Positions 1 to 5,107 of a DNA stretch of 7,792 nt are shown piece by piece. The stretch is taken from contig JAIRXX010000128.1 in assembly GCA_031268065.1 (NCBI GenBank), positions 1-7,792 of the forward strand. The letters are read 5' to 3'. The notes beneath the pieces are model-generated. The model saw only the letters and a list, made by a program, of their open reading frames with translations. It was not told where the DNA came from and did not search any database. Origin of the DNA: Propionibacteriaceae bacterium. Lineage in GTDB: Bacteria; Actinomycetota; Actinomycetes; Propionibacteriales; Propionibacteriaceae. Each line of letters opens with the position of its first letter. Positions within the stretch are counted from its first letter, which is position 1. A program made the translations under genes and the position numbers.

Positions 1-231
1 GGCTGCGACGAGGCAGACCTGTACGGATTTGGCCCGGAATACAACAGCAAAGTACGCCGGGCGCAAGCCGACGCCATTGTGTTCGTAGCCGAGGCGATAA
101 AGACAGCCAGTGACGCCGACCAGCATTACTGCCAAGTGCTGGCGGCGATCCGTGACGGAACCTACGATCAGGAACTTCCCGCCATGCCGGCGTCCGCACC
201 CAAACAGTGGCAGGCTGGATCGAGAACATAA
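1..231 (+). CDS. 3' end of an unrecognised protein gene (partial at window start)
   Basis: An open frame runs from the first base to a TAA at 229-231, giving 76 residues of a C-terminal part. It is soluble-looking, mixed charged and helical in character (segments such as YGFGPEYNSKVRRAQADA and HYCQVLAAIRDGTYDQELP), with no membrane segment. I do not recognise the family. The stop overlaps an ATG at 231 (TAATG), so a second short frame could be translationally coupled to it. Alternatively a one-base shift near 207-222 would join this frame to that second frame and extend the protein to 437. Codon use (AAA, ATA, GAA) looks less GC-biased than in the core genes to the right, which fits an accessory gene. 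The strand and frame are supported by an uninterrupted frame only, so coding status is moderate. Confidence 0.5.
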   Translation, partial: GCDEADLYGFGPEYNSKVRRAQADAIVFVAEAIKTASDADQHYCQVLAAIRDGTYDQELPAMPASAPKQWQAGSRT

Positions 232-437
232 TGTACTACCTGGCCGACCGAATCAGGCTCCCCGAAGAAGAACCAACTGAACAGGACACCTACGACGCCA
301 CGCTAGCCCGTCCAAGAAGGTTCATCGAGACGCTGCAGACTGTTCGCTCTGCCCCGAAGATTTGGGACTTGGAGTCAGCGGACTGGATGCCGTTGGAAGA
401 TTTCCGATTCCCCAAAGAACGCCTGCACTGTCCCTGA
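231..437 (+). CDS. small hypothetical ORF, or downstream half of a frameshifted gene
   Basis: From the ATG at 231 this frame encodes 68 residues ending at the TGA 435-437; an in-frame GTG at 207 would give 76. The product is hydrophilic and acidic near its start (RLPEEEPTEQDTYD), then has an aromatic segment (WDLESADWMPLEDFRFPKE). No family is recognised. The start overlaps the preceding stop as TAATG and has only a weak GAG as a Shine-Dalgarno element. The frame has been open upstream since a TGA at 153-155, so it could equally be the rest of the preceding gene after a frameshift. Both readings stay open. Confidence 0.35.
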   Translation: MYYLADRIRLPEEEPTEQDTYDATLARPRRFIETLQTVRSAPKIWDLESADWMPLEDFRFPKERLHCP

Positions 438-492
438 AACCAGCCTGCTGGGGTCAAGACAGCGGGAGCAACCCACATCCTTCCGCCATATG

Positions 493-521
493 ATATGTTT
501 ACTTATAGTAAGTACACATAT
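493..521 (+). promoter_or_regulatory. dyad operator and promoter of the SRPBCC-MarR unit
   Basis: A hyphenated palindrome centred on 507 has inner arms TACTTA (500-505) and TAAGTA (509-514), and outer arms ATATGT (493-498) and ACATAT (516-521). Only one pair (499/515) is mismatched across 13 pairs. Its size and AT-rich arms are as expected for the operator of a winged-helix dimer of the MarR type, and the second gene of the unit encodes such a protein. Possible -10 elements are TATGAT (489-494) and TATAGT (504-509); neither has a good -35, so a bound repressor would cover the polymerase site in either case. The ribosome binding site AAAGGAG (523-529) follows directly, six bases before the ATG at 536. 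Autoregulation is inference. Confidence 0.65.
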
Positions 522-535
522 GAAAGGAGTTCGTA

Positions 536-949
536 ATGGAACTATCGTTTTCGCTGGTGATCTCGGCCAAGCCTGAGTCGGTCTGGCCGTTTCTTGTCGA
601 TGTGGGGCTGCGCAGGCAATGGGAGACGGATTTGGAAGACCTTGCCTACGACAACGGTCCGGCGTTGGGCGCGACTGGCGTGATGAAGCTCGCGGATATG
701 CCGCCGATGCCATTTAAGCTGGTGGCCTATTCCGAGCAGCATTCCATTGCCGACCAGGTGGAAATTCCGGGCGGGGCCACGCTCACTTTCAGCCACGAAA
801 TCACCGCAACGCCTGAGACGACCCTGCTCACCCAGGCCGTGCGGCTCGACAAGGCCGCGCCCACGCTGGAGGACGTCGAATTCCTAGCCGGGGTGTTCTC
901 CGGCACCCCGGAAGCCGCCTGGCGGCTCAAAGCGCTGGCAGAACAGTGA
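536..949 (+). CDS. SRPBCC (START/polyketide-cyclase-like) family protein
   Basis: 137 residues, close to the usual size of a single SRPBCC domain. The N-terminus (MELSFSLVISAKPESVWPFL) is the typical first strand followed by a helix that opens this fold, and RRQWETDLEDLAYD is the region where SRPBCC proteins carry 'W...L'. Alternating strand-like stretches follow (GVMKLADMP, FKLVAYSEQ, ATLTFSHEITATPETTLLTQAVRL), then a C-terminal helix (AAWRLKALAEQ). The fold binds hydrophobic small molecules in a deep cavity; the ligand here is unknown. There is no signal peptide, so it is cytosolic. The start is fixed by AAAGGAG at 523-529. It is followed after 13 bp by a MarR gene, a common pairing in which the regulator may sense a compound related to the cavity protein's ligand (inference). 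Confidence 0.75.
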   Translation: MELSFSLVISAKPESVWPFLVDVGLRRQWETDLEDLAYDNGPALGATGVMKLADMPPMPFKLVAYSEQHSIADQVEIPGGATLTFSHEITATPETTLLTQAVRLDKAAPTLEDVEFLAGVFSGTPEAAWRLKALAEQ

Positions 950-969
950 TGTTGGCAGAACAGTGATCT
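936..969 (+). repeat. 17-bp tandem duplication across the SRPBCC/MarR junction
   Basis: TGGCAGAACAGTGATGT (936-952) is followed directly by TGGCAGAACAGTGATCT (953-969), 16 of 17 bases identical. The first copy carries the SRPBCC stop (TGA 947-949) and the second carries the MarR start (GTG 963-965). Without the extra copy the two genes would overlap as GTGA, so the duplication probably split an ancestral 4-bp stop/start overlap. Confidence 0.85.
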
Positions 970-1421
970 TCCCGGAAAAGTACGCCGCCACGCCAGACGC
1001 CTCCACCGGTTTCGCCCTCTTCCGAGCCTACGAGGCGTGGTCGTCAGGCGTGAAACGGGCGCTGCGCCAAGTTGGGCTTACCCATCCCCAGGTCACGGTG
1101 CTGACCGTCACCGCCTATTTGGCGCGCAACGCCGAACCGCCCAGCCAGGCGGATGTCGCGGCCATGTCGGGCATCGACCCGATGACGGTATCTGCCGTGG
1201 TGCGGAAGCTGGAACGGCGCGGGCTGATCGGGCGGACGCGCAATCCGGCGGACAGCCGCGCTTGGAGCCTGGCGCTCACCCCGAGCGGGCAGGCGGCGTT
1301 GGGCGAGGCTTTCCCGCTGGTCGAAGCCGCCAACGAGGCCTTCTTCCGGGTGTTGGACGACGAAGCCGGGTTCCGCGACCAGCTTCACCGCCTGCGGATG
1401 GCCGTAGCCCCACCACCGTGA
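963..1421 (+). CDS. MarR-family winged-helix transcriptional regulator
   Basis: 152 residues, the normal length for the family. An N-terminal dimerisation helix region is followed by the helix-turn-helix (about 60-87: PPSQADVAAMSGIDPMTVSA, then VVRKLERRGLI) and a wing (about 91-109) with the family signature 'R..NP.D.R...L.LT..G' (RTRNPADSRAWSLALTPSG). C-terminal helices complete the dimer interface. Such proteins are dimeric DNA binders that usually repress their own operon and release DNA on binding a small ligand. The start is GTG with no clear Shine-Dalgarno sequence, so translation probably depends on the preceding gene 13 bp upstream. The likely target is the dyad at 493-521 (inference). 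The gene faces rsmG convergently. Confidence 0.88.
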   Translation: MIFPEKYAATPDASTGFALFRAYEAWSSGVKRALRQVGLTHPQVTVLTVTAYLARNAEPPSQADVAAMSGIDPMTVSAVVRKLERRGLIGRTRNPADSRAWSLALTPSGQAALGEAFPLVEAANEAFFRVLDDEAGFRDQLHRLRMAVAPPP

Positions 1422-1511
1422 AGAATGCGGCGCTGGAAGCCTTTGGCTGATCAGGCCCAGGCCCACCCAGGCCCAGTGGGAAAGCAGGCGCTTGCGGTCT
1501 GAACCAGGCCG
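1422..1511. other. convergent intergenic gap, MarR gene / rsmG
   Basis: Ninety bases between two converging stops. It holds GC-rich short repeats (GGCCCA several times) and one weak inverted repeat, CCCAC (1462-1466) with GTGGG (1476-1480) around a 9-base loop. There is no T-run on either side, so an intrinsic terminator cannot be claimed. Confidence 0.4.
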
Positions 1512-2129
1512 CTAACCGGCTTTCTCGACTACAACCGCCCAGGTGTACGCGGCAGTGCCGGGCACCGAAAGCCCGCGCACCTGCGCTGTAGCTCCCAGCT
1601 TGCGCAGGGCCTGGCTGGCGGCGGCGACCTCTTCGGCGGCTGAGGCGCCTTTCAAAGCGATGAGGCTGCCCCCAGGGGCCACCAGCGGCCAGCACCAGGC
1701 AAGCAGCCGGTCGAAGCGGGCCAACGCGCGGCTGACCACGGCTGAATAGGTCTCCCGGTGCTCCTCAGCCCTGGCCCGCACCACGCGAACGCTGTCCCCC
1801 AGCCCCAGCCTCTCCAGGGACAGGGCCAAGAAATCCACCCGGCGCTGTTTGGGGTCCAGCAAAGTCATTTCCAAGTCTGGGCGGGTGATCGCCAGTGGGA
1901 TGCCAGGCAACCCCGCCCCGCTGCCGACGTCCACCACCTGGCAGCCGGTGGGCAATAGTTCCTGGATGGCCAGGCTGTTCAAGACGTGGCGTTCCCAGAG
2001 CCGGTCTCCGGCAGCCTCGTTCGGGCCGATCAAACCCCAGGCGATCCCCTCGTTTGCCAATAAACCGACATAACTGGCCAACGCTGGGAACTGCTGCCGC
2101 AGCTGCGGCGGGAGGGTGGCGGCGTCCAT
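1512..2129 (-). CDS. rsmG: 16S rRNA (guanine(527)-N7)-methyltransferase RsmG
   Basis: 205 residues, standard for RsmG (GidB). The Rossmann SAM-binding motif is VVDVGSGAGLPGIPLAI at 65-81, followed by the 'LLDPKQRRVDFL' acidic loop at 90-101 and the family segment VVSRALARF at 131-139. The N-terminal RLWERHVLNSL (43-53) matches the conserved 'RH..NSL' of the family, and LKG at 159-161 is the late conserved turn. The enzyme methylates N7 of G527 in 16S rRNA using SAM; loss of it is known to give low-level streptomycin resistance in several bacteria. The start is ATG without a strong ribosome binding site, and there is no alternative in-frame ATG, GTG or TTG just upstream. It is last in the rpmH-to-rsmG run, 101 bp after jag. 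The usual actinobacterial followers parA and parB are absent here. Confidence 0.96.
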   Translation of the reverse strand: MDAATLPPQLRQQFPALASYVGLLANEGIAWGLIGPNEAAGDRLWERHVLNSLAIQELLPTGCQVVDVGSGAGLPGIPLAITRPDLEMTLLDPKQRRVDFLALSLERLGLGDSVRVVRARAEEHRETYSAVVSRALARFDRLLAWCWPLVAPGGSLIALKGASAAEEVAAASQALRKLGATAQVRGLSVPGTAAYTWAVVVEKAG

Positions 2130-2230
2130 AGCTGGTCTCAGAGCTTCACTGGTGTACGCATTGCCCGGTCGGCGGGGCCATCGGGAACGACGCCGCCCGG
2201 AACAGGCACACGGTGCTGGTCAGTGATTTC

Positions 2231-2746
2231 TCAGCCCTTGAGTTGGATGACGACGCGGCGGTTCGGCTCTTCGCCCTCGGATTCGCTGGTGAGACCGGCC
2301 TCCGCAACCACGTCGTGGACGATTTTGCGCTCGAAGGGATTCATCGGCGTCAACCGCACCGGCTCGCTGGTGGACTGGACTTCGGCGATGGCGTCTTTGG
2401 CCAGCAATTGCAGCTCAGCGCGGCGCTTCTCCCGATGCCCGCCGATGTCGAGCATCAAACGGCTGCGATGCCCGGTCTCGGTCATCACCGCGAGGCGGGC
2501 CAATTCCTGCAGCGCCTCCATCGTCTTCCCGTCCTTGCCGATCAGCACCGCGCTCTGGGTCAGGATCGAAACATGCGCCCTGCCGCCCTCTACGAAGGTG
2601 TCAATATCGCCGTCCAGATCAGCGATGTCGAGCAATTCCTCGAAGTAGTCCGCCGCTATCTCGCTCTCGTTGAGCAAACCCTCTTCACGCTTGGAGATAG
2701 CCGCCTCCGCATCAGCTTGGACCGGGGCTGTCTCAGTTTCACTCAT
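2231..2746 (-). CDS. jag: KhpB/Jag RNA-binding protein (KH and R3H domains)
   Basis: 171 residues. After an acidic N-terminal tail come a type II KH domain (about 32-112) with the binding loop GKDG at 70-73 in AVLIGKDGKTMEALQELA, and an R3H domain (about 115-170) with MNPFERKIVHD (135-145) and the end EGEEPNRRVVI. The Jag-N domain found in many Firmicute homologues (EloR/KhpB) is missing, as is usual in actinobacteria. Known relatives partner with KhpA as an RNA chaperone and influence cell elongation and division; the role in this organism is inferred. ATG has a clear ribosome binding site (GAGGAG read on the minus strand, in 2753-2758). It lies 22 bp after yidC, so co-transcription is likely. 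Confidence 0.95.
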   Translation of the reverse strand: MSETETAPVQADAEAAISKREEGLLNESEIAADYFEELLDIADLDGDIDTFVEGGRAHVSILTQSAVLIGKDGKTMEALQELARLAVMTETGHRSRLMLDIGGHREKRRAELQLLAKDAIAEVQSTSEPVRLTPMNPFERKIVHDVVAEAGLTSESEGEEPNRRVVIQLKG

Positions 2747-2768
2747 CTGGTTCTCCTCACACTTTGGG

Positions 2769-3983
2769 TCAATTCTTTGGCCCGTTCGGTTGGTTCTTGG
2801 CTTGCGGCGCGTTCGGCTTCTTGCGCTGGGCGCGGGAAACCTTTGGCTGCTGCTGGCGCTTGATCACGGTTTTGGCGCCATCGTCTGCAGACGCGGGCTT
2901 GGCGGGACCGGACTTGGCGGAGCCGGGTTTCGCGGGACCGGGCTTGGCGCCAGCGCCGTTTTCGGGGGCGGAACTCCGCGTGACGGGCCGTTTGCGCGTG
3001 TCCGGGCGTTCGCTGGACTGGCGGGCCACCTTGTTCGGGTCGCTGGGCTGGGCGCGGTTACGCCGCCTATTGCCCCGGCGCTTGGCCAGGATCGCCTGCG
3101 GGTCTTTGCCCCGGGCGACCATCCGCTCCTCCCAGTCGATGTAGGCGGGGGTGTTGGGCGCGGGGTTGTTGTGGATCAAGATGTACTGCTGGCCCATCGT
3201 CCACAGGTTGGTGGTGAGCCAATAGATCATCACCCCGATCGGGATGTAAAGCCCGCCCACCAGGTACATCAGCGGGAAGAGGTAGAGCATCATCTTCTGC
3301 TGCTGGGCCATCGGGCCGGTCAGCGCCTCCGGGGGCATGTTCTTGCGCATCAGCTGAAGCTGGGTGATGAACAGAGTCACCGTCATGGAGATGATCAAGA
3401 CCACTCCGAGGGTCTGCACCGGCCCCCAGACGAAAGGCTCGCCGTTTGGCGAGAGGAACATGCCCGACAGCCGCGCCCCGAAAAGGTCGGCGTTGTACAA
3501 CGAGTCCGCCGAGGCGTGGTCGTCGGCGAAGACCCCCTTGTAGCTCTTCATCGCCACGTCGCGCAGCACCCAGAAGAGGGAGAAGAAGACCGGCATCTGC
3601 AGCAGGATGGGGAAGCAGGAGGCCATCGGGTTGACGCCTTCCTCCTTGTAGAGCTTCATCGTCTCCTGGCCCAGGCGTTCCCGGTCAGCGCCGTATTTTT
3701 CCTGCAGCGCCTTCACCTTCGGCTGCAAGAGCTGCATGTTGCGGGAGGAATTGATCTGTTTGACGAAGAGCGGGACCAGCGCCAGCCGCACCACCATCGT
3801 CAGCAGGATGATTGACAGCGCCCAAGTCCAGCCGGAATTCGGATTCAGGAAGAGGCCGAGGAAGTTGTGGATAGTCGCCAAAATCCACGACATCGCCCAG
3901 TAGATCGGCTGGATGATGGTGGTGAAGAAGTTGCCGATATCACCGAAGAAGTCCAGCGGGAGCAGCAGGGGCAGCAGTTTCAT
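2769..3983 (-). CDS. yidC: YidC/Oxa1-family membrane protein insertase
   Basis: 404 residues. The N-terminus (MKLLPLLLPLDFFGDIGNFF) has no lipobox cysteine. The insertase domain covers about 53-272, with membrane segments near 53-74, 120-140, 190-210 and 232-262. The conserved groove arginine is R66 in TMVVRLALVPLFVKQ, and the cytoplasmic hairpin (about 80-118) contains the usual LQPKVKALQEKYG. The family inserts membrane proteins alone or with SecYEG. From about residue 283 there is a long basic, Pro/Ala/Lys/Arg-rich tail, with four KP(G/A)(P/S)A-like pentapeptides at 347-366; such tails contact the ribosome in other YidC proteins (known for the family, inferred here). The ATG overlaps the yidD stop as ATGA, so translational coupling is expected. 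It is upstream of jag, matching the conserved rnpA-yidD-yidC-jag order. Confidence 0.96.
   Translation of the reverse strand: MKLLPLLLPLDFFGDIGNFFTTIIQPIYWAMSWILATIHNFLGLFLNPNSGWTWALSIILLTMVVRLALVPLFVKQINSSRNMQLLQPKVKALQEKYGADRERLGQETMKLYKEEGVNPMASCFPILLQMPVFFSLFWVLRDVAMKSYKGVFADDHASADSLYNADLFGARLSGMFLSPNGEPFVWGPVQTLGVVLIISMTVTLFITQLQLMRKNMPPEALTGPMAQQQKMMLYLFPLMYLVGGLYIPIGVMIYWLTTNLWTMGQQYILIHNNPAPNTPAYIDWEERMVARGKDPQAILAKRRGNRRRNRAQPSDPNKVARQSSERPDTRKRPVTRSSAPENGAGAKPGPAKPGSAKSGPAKPASADDGAKTVIKRQQQPKVSRAQRKKPNAPQAKNQPNGPKN
2896..2955 (-). repeat. four 15-bp tandem repeats in the YidC tail
   Basis: Four consecutive units on the plus strand are GGCTTGGCGGGACCG (2896-2910), GACTTGGCGGAGCCG, GGTTTCGCGGGACCG and GGCTTGGCGCCAGCG (2941-2955). 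They are in frame and encode the pentapeptides KPGPA, KPGSA, KSGPA and KPASA. The unit divergence suggests an older expansion; copy number could vary between strains. Confidence 0.75.
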
Positions 3984-4273
3984 CGGGGACTCACTTCCAA
4001 TTCAAGTTCAAGCTCGGCGGCTTCAAGTTCAAGCTCGCGGGCGTATTCCGCAGCGGCCGCGGTGCCCGGAGCCGGGTCGTACCCGCCGAGCGACCAGGGG
4101 TGGCAGCGGACGATCCGGCGAAGCGTCAACCAGGTTCCCCGGATGGCTCCGTTGGCTTGCACCGCATCCAAGGCGTAAGCCGAACAAGTGGGGTAGAACT
4201 TGCACACGTCGCCGTACAACGGGCTGACCACCAGCCGCCAGAATTTGAGAAACCCGATGATGAGGTACTTCAC
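3980..4273 (-). CDS. yidD: YidD, membrane protein insertion efficiency factor
   Basis: 97 residues. The family core is intact: SPLYGDVCKFYPTCSAYALD (17-36) with the cysteines of the 'C.F.PTCS.Y' signature, then RRIVRCHPWSLGGYDPAP, matching 'R..RCHP...GG.DP.P'. An N-terminal amphipathic helix (KYLIIGFLKFWRLVV) lies on the membrane. YidD aids YidC-dependent insertion. The start is GTG directly after the rnpA stop (TGAGTG, no gap), with GGAG (plus-strand CTCC 4280-4283) six bases upstream. The stop overlaps the yidC start as ATGA. The last 23 residues are a Glu/Leu-rich tail (ARELELE AAELELE LE) produced by an in-frame 21-bp duplication; family members usually end soon after the DP.P motif or have variable tails. 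Confidence 0.95.
   Translation of the reverse strand: MKYLIIGFLKFWRLVVSPLYGDVCKFYPTCSAYALDAVQANGAIRGTWLTLRRIVRCHPWSLGGYDPAPGTAAAAEYARELELEAAELELELEVSPR
4001..4042 (-). repeat. in-frame 21-bp tandem duplication in the yidD 3' end
   Basis: Units 4001-4021 and 4022-4042 match at 19 of 21 bases, each starting TTCAAGTTCAAGCTCG on the plus strand; the two differences are adjacent bases (GGCGGC against GCGGGC). On the coding strand they give the heptads ARELELE and AAELELE. Inside each unit TTCAAG/TTCAAG is itself a hexamer repeat, which would favour slippage. Confidence 0.85.
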
Positions 4274-4609
4274 TCACCGCTCCAATTTCGCGTAGCAGCT
4301 AGCCAACGCGGCATTGAGGGCAGCGCCCAGATCGCCAGCCACCGCTCTCGGCGTGGCCCGGACCACAAAGTCCACCGGCATGGGGGCCTGGGCCAGCTTG
4401 GGGGCGATCAAATGACGCAGCCTGCGCCGGACCCGGTTGCGGACCACCGCGTTGCCCACCGCCTTCGACACGGCGAATCCAGCCCGGGCTGGCCCGGAAT
4501 CCCGCGGCAGGGCGTAGAGCACCAAGCAAGGACGGGTCACCTTCACACCACGGCGAAAGGTATTCGCAAAATCCCTGCTGGCGCGTAGACGCTGGCCGCT
4601 GGGTAACAC
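4274..4609 (-). CDS. rnpA: ribonuclease P protein component
   Basis: 111 residues, typical of RnpA. The N-terminus LPSGQRLRASRDFANTFRRG is the usual opening, and the RNR signature is at AVSKAVGNAVVRNRVRRRLR (46-65), the basic helix that contacts the RNA subunit. The protein is strongly basic and ends in the short C-terminal helix DLGAALNAALASCYAKL. With the catalytic RNA it removes the 5' leader of pre-tRNAs. The GTG start has no good ribosome binding site; it lies 11 bp after rpmH and a small hairpin (4618-4635) covers the junction. The stop abuts the yidD start. The RNA subunit gene is not in this window. Confidence 0.96.
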   Translation of the reverse strand: MLPSGQRLRASRDFANTFRRGVKVTRPCLVLYALPRDSGPARAGFAVSKAVGNAVVRNRVRRRLRHLIAPKLAQAPMPVDFVVRATPRAVAGDLGAALNAALASCYAKLER

Positions 4610-4617
4610 CGAAGTGG

Positions 4618-4635
4618 CGGCTAACCAGCTAGCCG
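4618..4635 (-). promoter_or_regulatory. hairpin over the rpmH stop, before rnpA
   Basis: CGGCTA (4618-4623) pairs with TAGCCG (4630-4635), giving a six-bp perfect stem around a six-base loop. It includes the rpmH stop codon (4621-4623) and ends eight bases before the rnpA GTG. There is no U-run, so it is not a plain intrinsic terminator. It could pause ribosomes or mark an mRNA processing or stability boundary between highly expressed rpmH and poorly translated rnpA; that role is inference. Confidence 0.4.
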
Positions 4636-4758
4636 GTTCCGACCCCGCCTGCGGCGGGCCGAGATGATGGCGCGTCCGGCGCGGGTACGCATCCGTAGGC
4701 GAAACCCGTGGGTGCGGCTACGACGCCGAAGACTCGGCTGAAATGTGCGCTTGCTCAC
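4621..4758 (-). CDS. rpmH: 50S ribosomal protein L34
   Basis: 45 residues, the normal length. The protein starts (V/M)[18 protein letters not shown] and continues [17 protein letters not shown], which matches the L34 core 'KRT.QP...RR...HGFR.RM.TR.GR..I..RR..GR..L'. The GTG start has AGGAG (plus-strand CTCCT 4766-4770) seven bases upstream. The usual actinobacterial QPNNRRRAKTHGFR is here [14 protein letters not shown], and almost all lysines are arginines (only K3 remains). L34 is a small basic large-subunit protein and is the first gene of the leftward run, with its promoter in the gap shared with dnaA. Confidence 0.97.
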   Translation of the reverse strand: MSKRTFQPSLRRRSRTHGFRLRMRTRAGRAIISARRRRGRNRLAG

Positions 4759-4826
4759 GCGAGTGCTCCTGAAGGTCTAGTCAGTTCGATCAAATGCACC
4801 CACTTTGGATGCACGAGTACCTGTCA

Positions 4827-4855
4827 ACGATACGTGGTCTGGAAGCTTGCGGCAA
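4827..4855 (-). promoter_or_regulatory. candidate rpmH promoter
   Basis: On the minus strand TTGCCG (4850-4855) is followed after exactly 17 bases by TATCGT (4827-4832); each hexamer matches the sigma-70 consensus at four of six positions. This would start transcription about 60 bases before the rpmH GTG. Many hexamers match this well by chance, so confidence is low. Confidence 0.35.
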
Positions 4856-5047
4856 ACTCAGCGCTTACCAGCGCCCGCCGCAACCGGCAAGCCCAGCGCG
4901 TTTCCCAGCCAATTGCGCCGGTGCGGGAAGGGTCTCGCGTCCCACGGCGGATACCAAACAGTGCTAGCCAATTCGGTACGGGACTGGCGAGCCATAGCCA
5001 GCAGGAGTATGTTTTTCCAAGACTGCGGGGGAAGCTCCGTACACAGT

Positions 5048-5056
5048 TGTGGATAA
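5048..5056 (-). promoter_or_regulatory. DnaA box upstream of dnaA
   Basis: TGTGGATAA is the exact complement of the consensus TTATCCACA. A weaker neighbour, TGTGGAAAC (5059-5067; complement GTTTCCACA, two mismatches), follows 11 bp later in the same orientation. The location 51 bp before the dnaA start fits the widespread autorepression of dnaA by DnaA; this is inferred from position. Confidence 0.8.
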
Positions 5057-5107
5057 CGTGTGGAAACTGCGTTAATCGGGACGGGAAGGGGTGACAGAAG
5101 CACACCT

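Larger units (their letters stand above)
4759..5107. promoter_or_regulatory. divergent rpmH/dnaA control region
   Basis: A 349-bp gene-free gap between the rpmH and dnaA starts. Leftwards it holds the rpmH ribosome binding site and a candidate promoter at 4827-4855. Rightwards a perfect DnaA box lies 51 bp before the dnaA ATG, followed by a weak one. A second TTGACA-like hexamer (minus strand, 4822-4827) has no matching -10 at normal spacing. I could not find a convincing dnaA promoter. The dnaA ribosome binding site is also poor: AGAAG at 5096-5100, seven bases from the ATG. Confidence 0.6.

Noticed and set aside
440..451. CCAGC/GCTGG hairpin as a terminator after the first gene
   Set aside because: Five-bp stem, two-base loop and no T-run; too weak to call.
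1446..1451. TGATCA palindrome in the convergent gap as a regulatory site
   Set aside because: A six-base palindrome is expected by chance and has no matching flanks.
2670..3815. Long plus-strand frame of 381 codons opposite yidC and jag
   Set aside because: It is antisense to two clearly recognised genes; its His/Arg/Gly-rich translation is what GC-rich antisense frames give, and it has no ribosome binding site or recognisable domain.
4822..4827. TTGACA on the minus strand as the rpmH -35
   Set aside because: No -10-like hexamer occurs 16-18 bases downstream.
4708..5094. Plus-strand frame of 128 codons between rpmH and dnaA
   Set aside because: It overlaps rpmH in antisense and contains the DnaA box; the translation has no coding character.
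5060..5107. GTG at 5060 as the dnaA start
   Set aside because: The extra 16 residues resemble no DnaA N-terminus, the GTG lies within the DnaA-like site 5059-5067, and no ribosome binding site precedes it.
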